Below are positions 37,531-50,085 of a stretch of DNA of 64,000 nucleotides, in pieces. Position 1 is the stretch's first letter, and the number at the start of each line of letters is the position of its first letter. This DNA is from Pseudomonas syringae CC1557 (lineage in GTDB: Bacteria; Pseudomonadota; Gammaproteobacteria; Pseudomonadales; Pseudomonadaceae). A program made the translations under genes and the position numbers. The DNA is taken from positions 3,969,501-4,033,500 of the forward strand of contig NZ_CP007014.1 of assembly GCF_000452705.1 (NCBI RefSeq), written 5' to 3'. Below the pieces are notes generated by a model, which saw only the letters and a program-made list of their open reading frames with translations, had not been told where the DNA came from and made no database searches.

Positions 37531-38316
37531 TCAGTGCTGCAAATGGGCCAGCGGGAACAGGCGGGCAAAGTTGGCGGTGGTCTGCTCCGCGAACCGCTCG
37601 TAGGACTCGCCTCGCAGCATGGCCAGAAACTCGGCCACCTCACGCACATACTGCGGCAGATTGGGTTTGCCGCGGTAAGGAATAGGCGCCAGGTACGGCG
37701 AATCGGTCTCGACCAGCAGACGGTCGGCCGGCACCTGCCGGGCAACGTCGCGCAAGGCGTCGGCATTGCGGAAGGTCACGATGCCGGACAACGAGATGTA
37801 ATAGCCCAGGTCCAGTGCCGTCTTGGCCATTTCCCAGTCTTCGGTGAAGCAATGCAGCACGCCCGCACGGGGCAAGGCTGCTTCACGCAAAAGGCTCAGG
37901 GTATCGGCGCGCGCGCCTCGGGTGTGGATGATCACCGGTTTTTCGGTGATTCTGGCGGCCTCCAGGTGCACCCGGAAAGACGCCTGCTGCAACTCGGCCG
38001 CTTCAGGCTCGTAGTGATAATCCAGACCGGTCTCGCCAATCGCCACCACACGCGGGTGATCCAGCTCCTTGAGCAACCAGTCCAGCGGCGGCATCTCACC
38101 CGGTTTGACGTCAAGCGGATGAATGCCTACCGAGCAATCGACGTCGGCGTAGCGCTCAGCGACAGCCTTGACCGCGCCCGCATTGTCGGCGCTGACGCCG
38201 ATGCACAGAAAATGCCCGACACCCCTGCCCCGCGCTGCTTCGAGCGCAGCATCCAGAGAGCCGTCATGTTGAGTAAGGTCGAGACGATCAAGGTGACAGT
38301 GGGAATCTACAAGCAT
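37531..38316 (-). CDS. TatD-family deoxyribonuclease / metal hydrolase
   Basis: 261 residues from the ATG at 38314-38316 (MLVDSHCHLD); a GTG four codons earlier is the alternative. Metal ligands of the TatD amidohydrolase fold are seen: H6 and H8, the glutamate in IGETGLDYHY, the histidines in IIHTRG and LHCF, and the aspartate in VETDSPYLAP. Family members are 3'-5' DNA exonucleases. Last gene of the long fab-tmk-holB-pilZ run. YcfH is the closest E. coli type. Confidence 0.9.
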   Translation of the reverse strand: MLVDSHCHLDRLDLTQHDGSLDAALEAARGRGVGHFLCIGVSADNAGAVKAVAERYADVDCSVGIHPLDVKPGEMPPLDWLLKELDHPRVVAIGETGLDYHYEPEAAELQQASFRVHLEAARITEKPVIIHTRGARADTLSLLREAALPRAGVLHCFTEDWEMAKTALDLGYYISLSGIVTFRNADALRDVARQVPADRLLVETDSPYLAPIPYRGKPNLPQYVREVAEFLAMLRGESYERFAEQTTANFARLFPLAHLQH

Positions 38317-38330
38317 GGGTAAAAACACAT

Positions 38331-38687
38331 CTACATCGTATGGGTTGGACGGTCGGACTTGAGAGCGCCGACCAGGTGAGTTTCGATCAGGTTGCGCGCA
38401 GTGTTGTCGCCATCATTGAATTGCACACCGACACCGGCAGTTCGGTTACCCTGCGCGCCCTTCGGCGTGATCCAGGTCACGCGACCTGCAACAGGGACCT
38501 TCTCGGGTTCGTCCATCAGATTGAGCAGCATGAACACCTCGTCGCCCAGCTTGTAGCTCTTGCTGGTCGGGATGAACAGCCCGCCGTTTCTAATGAATGG
38601 CATATAGGCCGCGTACAGCACGGACTTGTCCTTTATGGTAAGGGACAGGATGCCATTACGTGGACCTGTGTTCAGGGGCTCATTCAT
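38331..38687 (-). CDS. pilZ: Type IV pilus assembly protein PilZ
   Basis: 118 residues from the ATG at 38685-38687 (GAGGTG site upstream), beginning MNEPLNTGPRNGILSLTI and nearly identical in feel to P. aeruginosa PilZ, including the ending SDRPTHTM. It is required for pilus extension. Unlike c-di-GMP-binding PilZ domains it lacks the RxxxR motif, as expected for this founding member. Lies between holB and tatD; a frame extending to 38906 is a shadow. Confidence 0.95.
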   Translation of the reverse strand: MNEPLNTGPRNGILSLTIKDKSVLYAAYMPFIRNGGLFIPTSKSYKLGDEVFMLLNLMDEPEKVPVAGRVTWITPKGAQGNRTAGVGVQFNDGDNTARNLIETHLVGALKSDRPTHTM

Positions 38688-38718
38688 CACAACACCTCGG
38701 CGTTCAATAATGCAGAGT

Positions 38719-40339
<1,621 letters not shown>

Positions 40340-40349
40340 TTAATGGTCA

Positions 40350-41483
40350 TCATTGCGCATTCGGCTCGGATTGCGGGGCATCCGGTGCGTTCGCGGGTAG
40401 TGGTTCTGAGGGCGTCGAGTCAGCTTCGGGCACGGGCGTGGGTACGCCCGCAGGTGCCGGGCTGGATCGATAATCCGCACGGCGCTTGAGCTGATACTCG
40501 CGCACGGCGGCATTGTGCGCATCCAGATCGTCGGAAAATACATGACTGCCATCACCCTTGGCGACGAAATACAGGCTGCTGCCTGCCACCGGATTCAGTG
40601 CGGCATGGATCGCTTCGCGCCCCACCAAAGAGATGGGTGTCGGCGGCATACCGGCTATCACGTAGGTGTTGTAAGGCGTGGCTTCTTTAAGGTTGGCCCG
40701 GGTCAACTTGCCGTTGTAGCGCTCGCCCATGCCATAGATCACGGTCGGGTCGGTCTGCAATTGCATGCCCAGCTTCAGGCGGCGCACGAAAACGCCTGCG
40801 ATCTGACCGCGCTCCTGAGGCACACCGGTTTCCTTCTCGACCAGCGATGCCATGATCAGCGCCTGATAAGGATTGGAATACGGCGCCTCGGATGACCTCG
40901 CATTCCACTCTTCATCCAGCACTTCTTCGAGACGGCTGTAGGCCTGCTTGAGCAGCTCGGCATCGGTCATGCCGCGCACGTAGCGATACGTGTCGGGGAA
41001 GAAGCGACCTTCAGGGAAGACATCGGGATGGCCGATTTTTGCCATCAGCTCGCTATCGGACAAGCCTGCCAGGGTTTGCTCAAGCTTGGCCTGTTTGGCC
41101 AGCGCCGCGCGAACCTGACGGAAATTCCAGCCTTCGACCAGCGTCAGGCTGTATTGCACGACTTCCTTGCGCTTCCAGACGTCGAACAGGCCTTTTACGT
41201 TCATGCCCGGCACCATCCGGTACTCACCACTGTGCAGCGGCTGGTTGGCCAGGTTGAAACGCCAGTAGAGGCGCAGCCAGAAAGCATCCTTGATGACGCC
41301 ATCTGCCTGCAGACGATTGAGAACGCCGGTGGGTGTTGAACCCGCAGGTACGTCCAGCAGCTGTTCCTGAGCCACTTCCAGCGGCTGGTTCAAGGCCTTG
41401 TTCTGTTGCCAGAACGCAACGCCGAGCAATAAGCCCGCAACGACAATGCCGGTTTCCAGCAACAGCAATAGTTTTCGGATCAC
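40350..41483 (-). CDS. mltG: Endolytic murein transglycosylase
   Basis: 377 residues: a membrane anchor (about 5-25), a LysM-like subdomain and the YceG catalytic domain with the conserved LVEKETG (214-220). The C-terminal 45 residues form a Pro/Ala-rich tail. MltG cuts nascent glycan strands in the periplasm, setting their length. Starts three bases after the pabC stop and is 19 bp before tmk, all in one transcript. Confidence 0.94.
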   Translation of the reverse strand: MIRKLLLLLETGIVVAGLLLGVAFWQQNKALNQPLEVAQEQLLDVPAGSTPTGVLNRLQADGVIKDAFWLRLYWRFNLANQPLHSGEYRMVPGMNVKGLFDVWKRKEVVQYSLTLVEGWNFRQVRAALAKQAKLEQTLAGLSDSELMAKIGHPDVFPEGRFFPDTYRYVRGMTDAELLKQAYSRLEEVLDEEWNARSSEAPYSNPYQALIMASLVEKETGVPQERGQIAGVFVRRLKLGMQLQTDPTVIYGMGERYNGKLTRANLKEATPYNTYVIAGMPPTPISLVGREAIHAALNPVAGSSLYFVAKGDGSHVFSDDLDAHNAAVREYQLKRRADYRSSPAPAGVPTPVPEADSTPSEPLPANAPDAPQSEPNAQ

Positions 41484-41486
41484 GAA

Positions 41487-42301
41487 TCAGATACCCAGAA
41501 TGGCGCGAGCGATGCCTTGCAGTTTACGGGTCAACGGACCAACCGGCCAGTTCAGCTCCGCAAAGCCGCTAACTGGCCAGACACCATAGACGCTGTTGCA
41601 CAAAAACACCTCGTCCGCTGCTTCCAGATCGGAGAGATGCACGTCACGAATGTCGACCATCACACCCAGAGTGGATGCCTGATCCAGCAATTCGGCACGC
41701 ATGACGCCTGCGACCCCGCACCGACTGAGGTCAGCAGTCAGCAGACGGCCTTGAGTGACCAGAAAAAGATTGCTGTAGACCCCTTCGATCACACGACCGG
41801 AAGTGTCACGCATCAGCCCTTCGGCATGGTCTGTGTCGCTCCATTCGGAACGGGCCACCACTTGCTCCAGACGGTTAAGATGCTTGAGCCCGGCAAGCAG
41901 CGGCTGCTCGGCCAGACGGGTCTGACAGGCGAACAGGCGAACGCCCTGGTCGGCATGGGAAGCAGGATAAGCGGGTGCAGGACTGCCCTGCAGGATGCGA
42001 CGCGGTTGCGTATCGGGAGCGGGCGCATAACCGCGCTGGCTGTCGCCACGCGTGAGCAACAGTTTCATGACCCCGTCGCCCAGCTCCGCAGCGAAACGGA
42101 TCATCTCTGTTCGAACCTGCCCAGGGTCGACATCAATCTTCAGTTGCTGACACCCACGCTCAAGGCGCTGCAAGTGCCGCTCCAGAAGCACAGGTTGCCC
42201 AGCCCTGACAGCGACGGTTTCAAACAACCCGTCACCATAGGCCAGCCCGCGATCCTTTACCGACAAGGTGTCTGCGGGGCAACCATCAACCCAACAGGGC
42301 A

Positions 42302-42302
<1 letters not shown>
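41487..42302 (-). CDS. pabC: Aminodeoxychorismate lyase
   Basis: 271 residues, fold-type IV PLP enzyme of the branched-chain-transaminase-like family with the PLP lysine K140 in LKHLNRLEQV. It releases p-aminobenzoate and pyruvate in folate synthesis. The start overlaps the fabF TAA by one base (TAATG). Confidence 0.94.
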
Positions 42303-43546
<1,244 letters not shown>

Positions 43547-43598
43547 AGGACTCTCCTTCTCTCTTGTTTACGGAACAATCACAGCGTTTTTTAAAGAA

Positions 43599-43631
43599 AA
43601 AACCGCACGCCGGTTAAAGCAGTGCGGTTTT
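43599..43631 (-). terminator. Intrinsic terminator between acpP and fabF
   Basis: Read on the minus strand, AAAACCGCAC (complement of 43622-43631) pairs with GTGCGGTTTT (complement of 43599-43608) around a 13-base loop, followed by a T-run. It lies 29 bp past acpP inside the cluster, so it probably sets the high acpP-to-fabF transcript ratio by partial termination. Confidence 0.75.
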
Positions 43632-43660
43632 CCCGTGACAGCAGGCAGCGATTACAAATC

Positions 43661-43897
43661 TTAAGCCTGATGGCTGGTGACGTAATCGATTGCTGCTTGA
43701 ACGGTAGTGATCTTTTCCGCTTCTTCGTCAGGGATTTCGGTCTCGAATTCCTCTTCCAGAGCCATTACCAGCTCAACGGTGTCCAAGGAGTCAGCGCCCA
43801 GGTCTTCAACGAAAGAAGCAGTGTTGACAACCTCTTCTGATTTGACGCCAAGTTGCTCGGCAACGATTTTCTTGACGCGCTCTTCGATGGTGCTCAT
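43661..43897 (-). CDS. acpP: Acyl carrier protein
   Basis: 78 acidic residues with the phosphopantetheine site DSL (S37) in GADSLDT. It carries growing acyl chains for FabD, FabG and FabF, whose genes flank it. Preceded by 191 bp without a gene, which probably includes its own promoter, and followed by an intrinsic terminator, in keeping with its high abundance. Confidence 0.98.
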   Translation of the reverse strand: MSTIEERVKKIVAEQLGVKSEEVVNTASFVEDLGADSLDTVELVMALEEEFETEIPDEEAEKITTVQAAIDYVTSHQA

Positions 43898-44088
43898 ACC
43901 TAGTTTTAACTCCTAGTGGAAATGTTCAGGCATCTGGCCAGTGGGTAAGTGTATAGAAGAGGTTTTGCGAATTTCAAGCCTAACGCTCCTCTCTTATGCC
44001 CAACCGTACCTTCGCCCATTCATAGATTGCAGCTTTATAACGGATTTTAGACAGCTCGTATGACATTTTTTTGAAACAGATAGTCACA

Positions 44089-44832
44089 TCAGCTCATGTA
44101 CATGCCGCCGTTAACAGGAATTGTCGCCCCGGTAACGTAGCCTGCGCCTTCCGAAGCAAGAAAAGCGACCACGTTCGCGATCTCTTGAGCCTGCCCCAGG
44201 CGGCCCAGGGGAATCTGGGTTATCAGGGACTCACGCTGAGCCTCTGGCAACTCACGCGTCATATCAGTATCGATGAAACCCGGCGCCACCGAATTCACGG
44301 TCACCGCACGCGAACCCACTTCTCGGGCCAGAGCCCGACTGAAACCTTCCAGCCCGGCTTTCGCGGAAGCATAGTTTACTTGACCGGCGTTGCCCATGGC
44401 ACCCACAACCGAACCGATACTGATGATACGCCCCCAGCGAGCCTTGGTCATGCCCCGCAGAACACCTTTCGAAAGACGGAAAAGGCTGTTCAGATTGGTG
44501 TTGACGACGTCATACCATTCGTCATCTTTCATGCGCATCATCAGGTTATCACGGGTGATACCGGCATTATTGACCAGAATCAACGGCGCACCAACACGCT
44601 CCTGAATGGTGGAGAGCACCGAATTGACCGACTCGGCGTCACACACATCGAGCATCAGGCCAAAGCCTTCAATGCCGTTTTCCCTGAGCGTCGCGCTGAT
44701 GCGCTCGGCACCGGACTCGGAAGTCGCAGTACCCACGACCACAGCACCATTGCGTCCCAGTTCCAGGGCAATGGCTTGACCAATACCACGACTGGCACCG
44801 GTTACCAGTGCAACTTTACCTTGAAGGCTCAT
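44089..44832 (-). CDS. fabG: 3-oxoacyl-ACP reductase
   Basis: 247 residues, an NADPH-dependent SDR with TGASRGIG at 11-18 and the catalytic set S141, Y154 and K158 (YASAK). It performs the first reduction in each elongation cycle. 15 bp separate it from fabD upstream. Confidence 0.97.
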   Translation of the reverse strand: MSLQGKVALVTGASRGIGQAIALELGRNGAVVVGTATSESGAERISATLRENGIEGFGLMLDVCDAESVNSVLSTIQERVGAPLILVNNAGITRDNLMMRMKDDEWYDVVNTNLNSLFRLSKGVLRGMTKARWGRIISIGSVVGAMGNAGQVNYASAKAGLEGFSRALAREVGSRAVTVNSVAPGFIDTDMTRELPEAQRESLITQIPLGRLGQAQEIANVVAFLASEGAGYVTGATIPVNGGMYMS

Positions 44833-44847
44833 GCAGTCTTCTCCTAA

Positions 44848-45786
44848 TCAGGCCAGTGCCGCACGTGCGGCGGCAAAGGCATCCGGGGTATCAACGTTGT
44901 AGGTCATCACGCCTTCGGCGCAACGCTTGTTCAGACCTGCCAGCACTTTGCCAGGGCCACATTCCACCAGTTGTGTTGCACCCTGGCTTGCCAGGAACTG
45001 AATGGATTCAACCCAGCGTACCGGCTTGTACAATTGCTCCAGCAGATCGCGCTTGAGCGTCGCCAGATCACTGACTGCGCTGGCGCTGACGTTTTGCACC
45101 AACGCAATTTCCGGCGCCTGCCAGTCGATTGCTTCGATGGACTCGGCGAAACGCTCGGCAGCCGGGCGCATCAACTCGCAGTGCGAGGGCACGCTGACCG
45201 GCAACGGCAGGGCGCGCTTGGCACCACGGGCCTTGCACAGTTCCATGGCGCGTTTGACCGCTTCGGCGGAACCGGCAATGACGACCTGCCCCGGCGAGTT
45301 GAAATTGACCGCACTGACCACCTCACCCTGAGCCGCTTCGGCGCAGGCTGCGATCACATCGGCATCTTCCAGCCCTAGAATGGCAGCCATGCCACCCTGA
45401 CCGGCTGGTACGGCTTCCTGCATCAACTGACCGCGACGCTCCACCAGCTTGACGGCGTCAGCCAGGCTGAGGCTTTGCGCAGCAACCAGCGCACTGTATT
45501 CACCCAGGCTGTGGCCGGCAACAAAAGCAGGAATTGCCCCGCCCTCGGCCAGCCATACGTGCCACAGGGCCACCGAGGCGGTCAGAATTGCAGGCTGGGT
45601 CTTGTCGGTCTGATTGAGCAGCTCGGCCGGCCCGTCCTGGGTCAACGCCCAGAGATCGTAGCCGAGCGCCTCGGACGCTTGCTCGAACGTATCGAGGATC
45701 AACGGATGCTGCTTGCCTTGCTCGGCAAGCATGCCAAGCGATTGCGAGCCTTGACCCGGAAAGACGAATGCGAGGGATGCAGACAT
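44848..45786 (-). CDS. fabD: Malonyl-CoA-ACP transacylase
   Basis: 312 residues from the ATG at 45784-45786, with a GAGG site; a frame to 45855 is unsupported. GQGSQ at 11-15 and the nucleophile S93 in GHSLGE define the family. It loads malonyl units on ACP. 116 bp separate it from plsX. Confidence 0.97.
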   Translation of the reverse strand: MSASLAFVFPGQGSQSLGMLAEQGKQHPLILDTFEQASEALGYDLWALTQDGPAELLNQTDKTQPAILTASVALWHVWLAEGGAIPAFVAGHSLGEYSALVAAQSLSLADAVKLVERRGQLMQEAVPAGQGGMAAILGLEDADVIAACAEAAQGEVVSAVNFNSPGQVVIAGSAEAVKRAMELCKARGAKRALPLPVSVPSHCELMRPAAERFAESIEAIDWQAPEIALVQNVSASAVSDLATLKRDLLEQLYKPVRWVESIQFLASQGATQLVECGPGKVLAGLNKRCAEGVMTYNVDTPDAFAAARAALA

Positions 45787-45902
45787 TTGACAAGCCTCTG
45801 AATTATTGTCGCCAAAATGGGCGTCCGGACTGGCCGAACGCGGGTATTCAAACATGCATGACTGATCGTTTGGATGACTGACCAGTCAAGCGCGTCACAT
45901 AT

Positions 45903-46925
45903 TCAACCTCGGCCGTCACTAAACATCGCTTCGAGCTGGCTATTCAGGCGTTGCGGCAGGTTTTCAGAGGCCTCGGTCATAGCCCGATAAATCGCACTCT
46001 GAAACCCGGAAACACTGGCAGAACCGTGGCTTTTCACGACAACGCCCTGCAACCCCAAAAGACTCGCGCCATTGTGTCGTGCGGGAGCCAGATCAGTCTG
46101 AAGCCGCTTCAGCAATGGCAAGGCCAGTACCCCTATCGCCCTGCTGAGCAGATTACGATTGAACAGCGAGTCGATTCTGGCGGCGATCATGGTCGCCAGC
46201 CCCTCGCTCGACTTGAGCAGTACATTACCGACAAATCCGTCACACACCACCACATCGGCCTCGCCCCGGTACACACCGTCACCTTCAACGTAACCGACGT
46301 AGTTCAGCTCCGCTGCCGCTTGCAGCAGGTTCGCCGCGAGCTTGACCTGCTGGTTGCCCTTGATGTCTTCCGTACCGACATTGAGCAAAGCAACCCTGGG
46401 CTTTGCAACCCCGAGAATCTGCGCAAGAACCGACCCCATCACGGCAAATTGATAGAGTGCCTCGGCACTGCAATCGACATTTGCCCCCAGATCCAGCAAC
46501 TGACAATGGCCTGTACGGGTCGGAATGGCCGCGATCATCGCCGGTCGATCAATACCCGGCAAGGTCTTGAGCACATGCCGGGAGAGCGCCATCAACGCAC
46601 CGGTATTGCCCGCACTGACACACGCCCCGGCCTCACCGTTTGCTACAAGCTCAAGGGCGACACGCATTGACGATTCGGGTTTGCCACGCAGCGCCTGAGA
46701 CGGACGCTCGTCCATGCCTATGACTTCGCTGGCATTGACAACACGCAGACGCGAGCGATCCACACCACGATGGCTGGCAATCAGTTCTTCAATCAAGGGG
46801 GCCTGGCCGACGAGGGCCAAATGAAGCGAGGGAGTAGCAATCAGGCACGCAAGACTAGCCTGAACAATGTTGCGGGGACCGAAGTCCCCGCCCATTGCGT
46901 CGATCGCGATGATCGGAGCGGACAA
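45903..46925 (-). CDS. plsX: Phosphate acyltransferase
   Basis: 340 residues from a TTG at 46923-46925, four bases after the rpmF stop; the conserved N-terminus [15 protein letters not shown] requires a start at least this far upstream and no ATG or GTG is available. PlsX makes acyl-phosphate from acyl-ACP, the entry to phospholipid synthesis with PlsY. GACGAG upstream is a plausible ribosome site. Confidence 0.95.
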   Translation of the reverse strand: MSAPIIAIDAMGGDFGPRNIVQASLACLIATPSLHLALVGQAPLIEELIASHRGVDRSRLRVVNASEVIGMDERPSQALRGKPESSMRVALELVANGEAGACVSAGNTGALMALSRHVLKTLPGIDRPAMIAAIPTRTGHCQLLDLGANVDCSAEALYQFAVMGSVLAQILGVAKPRVALLNVGTEDIKGNQQVKLAANLLQAAAELNYVGYVEGDGVYRGEADVVVCDGFVGNVLLKSSEGLATMIAARIDSLFNRNLLSRAIGVLALPLLKRLQTDLAPARHNGASLLGLQGVVVKSHGSASVSGFQSAIYRAMTEASENLPQRLNSQLEAMFSDGRG

Positions 46926-46929
46926 GAAA

Positions 46930-47112
46930 TTACTCGTCAGCGCCCTTGTCGATCACTTTACGACCACGGTATACGCCTTCTGGCGATACGTGGTGACGCA
47001 GGTGAATTTCACCAGTGGTCTTTTCTACCGACAGAGTGCTTGCCTCAAGAGCATCGTGCGAACGACGCATGTCACGGGCAGAGCGGGATTTTTTGTTCTG
47101 CTGAACAGCCAT
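46930..47112 (-). CDS. rpmF: 50S ribosomal protein L32
   Basis: 60 residues, beginning [20 protein letters not shown]. The protein contains no cysteine and so is the zinc-free form of L32. Its stop is followed directly by plsX and it is preceded by yceD, the standard ribosome/lipid gene linkage of proteobacteria. Confidence 0.97.
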   Translation of the reverse strand: MAVQQNKKSRSARDMRRSHDALEASTLSVEKTTGEIHLRHHVSPEGVYRGRKVIDKGADE

Positions 47113-47125
47113 AATTGATTAACTC

Positions 47126-47653
47126 CTAAACGTTTGGGTCACGCTTTAACTGCGCCAATACACTGAACGGGTTGGACCGCGTTACCTCGTCCACGCTCGG
47201 TTCGGGCTCATCGAGACCCGCCGGTTGCTGGCATTCTTCAGGATGATGAGCAGGCACAATGGGCAAGGCGAGCAATAGCTCCTCCTCGATCAATGCCAGC
47301 AGATCCAAAGGATCTTCGCCCAGTTCCAGCACGTCATAACCTTTCGGTAACGACTGGGTATTCGCACCCTCCTTCACCACGGCATAACTGCACTCGCTGT
47401 GGATCGGCAGGGTGACCAACTCAAGACAACGCTGGCAAACCATCTTGACCGGGACGTCTATCGAACTGTGGATAACCACAGAACGGCGTTCGTCACGTTC
47501 AAAAACGAATTTCGCCTGCACCGTACCGACAGTGTCGGCAAGCGGGTCGCAGAGTCTTTTCAAATCGCCCAGCAGCACTTCACCCTGAAGGGTAGTGCCG
47601 CGATCAGACAATTTGCGCGGGTCAACGTGAGATGGAATCGGGTCATTCAACAT
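47126..47653 (-). CDS. YceD/DUF177 family protein
   Basis: 175 residues with the CxxC pair C73 and C76 (CQRCLELV) and an acidic C-terminal region. YceD proteins have been linked to 23S rRNA accumulation in plants and bacteria and normally precede rpmF, as here with 13 bp between. First gene of the fab cluster; divergent from maf by 106 bp, which should hold its promoter. Confidence 0.9.
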   Translation of the reverse strand: MLNDPIPSHVDPRKLSDRGTTLQGEVLLGDLKRLCDPLADTVGTVQAKFVFERDERRSVVIHSSIDVPVKMVCQRCLELVTLPIHSECSYAVVKEGANTQSLPKGYDVLELGEDPLDLLALIEEELLLALPIVPAHHPEECQQPAGLDEPEPSVDEVTRSNPFSVLAQLKRDPNV

Positions 47654-47759
47654 AGGCGCAGCATTCTAGGGATGCCCCCTTGGCATGTCAAAGGAAATTC
47701 AGGCCTGTTCGTCACTCTGGCCACTGATTAGAATCGCTGCTCTGCCAACGGAGAACCGC

Positions 47760-48338
47760 ATGCCATCCCTGCTCCTTGCCTCCAGCTCCCCATACCGCCG
47801 CGAACTGCTTGCACGTCTGCGCCTTCCGTTCACCTGCAAGTCCCCGGATATCGACGAAAGCCACCGCCCTGGCGAAGCCGCACGCGACCTCGTGTTACGC
47901 CTTGCCAGACAGAAAGCCGAGGCCTTGGCAGGCGAGTATCCGCAGCACCTGATCATCGGCTCCGATCAGGTCGCCGTCCTCGGTGACCGGATACTGGGCA
48001 AACCTCATACATTCGAGCGCGCCCGGGAGCAGCTTGGCGCTGCGAGTGGCGCCAGCGTGACCTTTCTGACCGGACTGGCACTGCTCAACAGCTCCACAGG
48101 CGAATGCCAGACCGACTGCGTACCCTTTACCGTGCACATGCGCGAACTGGACCCAGCCAGCATCGAGCGCTACCTGCGCGCTGAAGAGCCCTACGACTGC
48201 GCTGGCAGCTTCAAGGCCGAGGGATTGGGCGTCAGCCTGTTTCGCAGCACAGAAGGCAGTGATGCGACCAGCCTGATCGGGCTGCCACTGATTCGTCTGG
48301 TGGACATGCTTATAAAGGAAGGGATCAGCATTCCCTGA
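47760..48338 (+). CDS. Maf-like nucleotide pyrophosphatase (YceF type)
   Basis: 192 residues from the ATG at 47760, with a GGAG site. The motif LASSSPYRRELL, the SDQV segment and E/K-rich active-site loop are of the YceF branch, which prefers 7-methyl-GTP. It probably cleans modified nucleotides from the pool. Divergent from yceD-rpmF. Confidence 0.9.
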   Translation: MPSLLLASSSPYRRELLARLRLPFTCKSPDIDESHRPGEAARDLVLRLARQKAEALAGEYPQHLIIGSDQVAVLGDRILGKPHTFERAREQLGAASGASVTFLTGLALLNSSTGECQTDCVPFTVHMRELDPASIERYLRAEEPYDCAGSFKAEGLGVSLFRSTEGSDATSLIGLPLIRLVDMLIKEGISIP

Positions 48339-48355
48339 CCCGAGCGCGCAATAAA

Positions 48356-48383
48356 AAGCCCTGACCGGCAGCGATCAGGGCTT
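48356..48383 (-). terminator. Terminator of sppA
   Basis: AAGCCCTGA (48356-48364) and TCAGGGCTT (48375-48383) form a 9-bp stem. On the minus strand it is followed by TTTTTAT, giving a good intrinsic terminator for sppA; it may also stop maf on the other strand. Confidence 0.8.
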
Positions 48384-48400
48384 GCGGCACGACAGCGGTA

Positions 48401-49399
48401 TCAGCGCAGCGTGGGACCATTGAAGCCCACCAGCATGGCGATCCTCTCGGCAATACTGGTGCCCAGTTTTTTCGAGAAACGATCAAAGGGTGACTCTTCG
48501 ACGGTGTATTCGACGATGTTCTTTTCCTTGATCACATCCCGCGCCACATAACTTGCACTGCCCAGACCATCAACCAGACCCAGCCCGACCGCTTGCTCAC
48601 CCGTCCAGATCAGTCCGGAGAACAACTCGGGGTGATCCTTGTCCTTCAGACGATCGCCACGGCCCTGCTTGACGCTGGCAATGAACTGGCGATGAGTCGT
48701 GTCCAGCACGCTCTGCCAAAACTGCGTCTCGTCGGCTTTTTGCGGCTGGAACGGATCAAGAAATGCCTTGTGCTCGCCCGACGTATAAGTGCGACGATCC
48801 ACGCCCAGCTTGTCCATCGTGCCGACAAAGCCGAAACCGGCTGCAGTCACACCGATGGAACCCACCAGACTCGCCTTGTCGGCATAGATCTGATCGGCTG
48901 CACTGGCGATGTAGTAAGCACCCGAAGCCCCCAGATCAGTGATCACCGCATAAACCTTGATATCCGGCTTCTCGGCACGCAGACGACGGATCTCGTCGTA
49001 CACATACCCAGACTGCACAGGGCTGCCACCCGGACTGTTGATGCGCAGGATCACACCCTTGGTCTTTTCATCCTCGAAAGCCTCACGCAACGCGGTGACA
49101 ATATTATCGGCACTGGCCGATTCCTTGTCGGCGATTACGCCCTGCACGTCGATCAGCGCAGTGTGACTGGAGTGGCGCGACGTACCGCCTTCGAAATCCA
49201 GCATCGGCAGGACCACTGCCACAAACAGAAATACAAATGTCAGCAGCTTGAAAAAGATCCCCCAGCGACGCGCTCGCCGCTGCTCCTGCACGCTGGCGAG
49301 CAGCGTTTTCTCAAGAAGCTTCCAGCTTTTAGCCTCTTCCCTGCTATTGATAGCCTCTTCCGCATTTTGCGAACCGGGCGCTTTCCATTCGTCAGACAT
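48401..49399 (-). CDS. sppA: S49-family signal peptide peptidase SppA
   Basis: 332 residues with one membrane helix (about 47-66) and a single periplasmic S49 domain: NSPGGSPVQS at 121-130 and the nucleophile S159 in GASGAYYIAS. This is the short, one-domain type that digests leftover signal peptides. Starts 23 bp after the HAD phosphatase gene ends, in the same direction. Confidence 0.92.
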   Translation of the reverse strand: MSDEWKAPGSQNAEEAINSREEAKSWKLLEKTLLASVQEQRRARRWGIFFKLLTFVFLFVAVVLPMLDFEGGTSRHSSHTALIDVQGVIADKESASADNIVTALREAFEDEKTKGVILRINSPGGSPVQSGYVYDEIRRLRAEKPDIKVYAVITDLGASGAYYIASAADQIYADKASLVGSIGVTAAGFGFVGTMDKLGVDRRTYTSGEHKAFLDPFQPQKADETQFWQSVLDTTHRQFIASVKQGRGDRLKDKDHPELFSGLIWTGEQAVGLGLVDGLGSASYVARDVIKEKNIVEYTVEESPFDRFSKKLGTSIAERIAMLVGFNGPTLR

Positions 49400-49422
49400 G
49401 TTTCTTTTACCCTCACCAAAAA

Positions 49423-50085
49423 CTAGACGCTGCGCCGGTTCAACCAGGTGCGCAGCTCGGAAAAATGCTCGATAGCCAGACGCGGCTCAAACTGACGCAA
49501 TGACTCCAGCGGCTGAGCGCCATAGCCCACCGCCACATAATCCATGCCGGCATTGCGTGCCATCAACAGATCGAACGATGCATCACCGATCATCAGCGAA
49601 CGCTCGGGCGCGACGCCGCAGTGCGCCATGATCTCGTTGAGCATCAACGGATCCGGCTTGCTGGCTGTCTCGTCGGCAGCCCGCGTGATGTCGAAATAGT
49701 CAGCCCAGCCATTGGCTTTCAGCACCCGATCAAGCCCGCGACGTGCCTTGCCGGTGGCCACTGCCAGATGATAGCCGTCCTCGCGGAACGCCTGCATCGA
49801 CTCAACGACGCCTTCAAACAAAGGAGATGGCACGTTATCCATTGCCATGTAGGCGCCAGCGTAGTGCTGCCGGAACTCGACCAGAAGGCTGTCACTGACC
49901 TGCGGGTACAGGGTCCGGATCGCCTCGGGCAGGCCCAGACCGATAATGTCCTTGATTGCGGAGTCGTCACGCACCTCAAGGCCGCTCTCGATGGCCGCCG
50001 TGCGCATGGACTGGATAATTCGTCCGACCGAGTCGGCCAGCGTGCCGTCCCAGTCGAAAATCAGCAGATCATAATCACGTTGCAC
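49423..50085 (-). CDS. HAD-superfamily phosphatase
   Basis: 220 residues with the HAD motif I DWDGT (D11, D13) and motif IV GDASFD, plus a helical cap, so subfamily IA (phosphoglycolate phosphatase-like). Substrate unspecified. Overlaps the rluC 3' end by 11 bp, so rluC-HAD-sppA are one transcript, as in other pseudomonads. Confidence 0.9.
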   Translation of the reverse strand: MQRDYDLLIFDWDGTLADSVGRIIQSMRTAAIESGLEVRDDSAIKDIIGLGLPEAIRTLYPQVSDSLLVEFRQHYAGAYMAMDNVPSPLFEGVVESMQAFREDGYHLAVATGKARRGLDRVLKANGWADYFDITRAADETASKPDPLMLNEIMAHCGVAPERSLMIGDASFDLLMARNAGMDYVAVGYGAQPLESLRQFEPRLAIEHFSELRTWLNRRSV

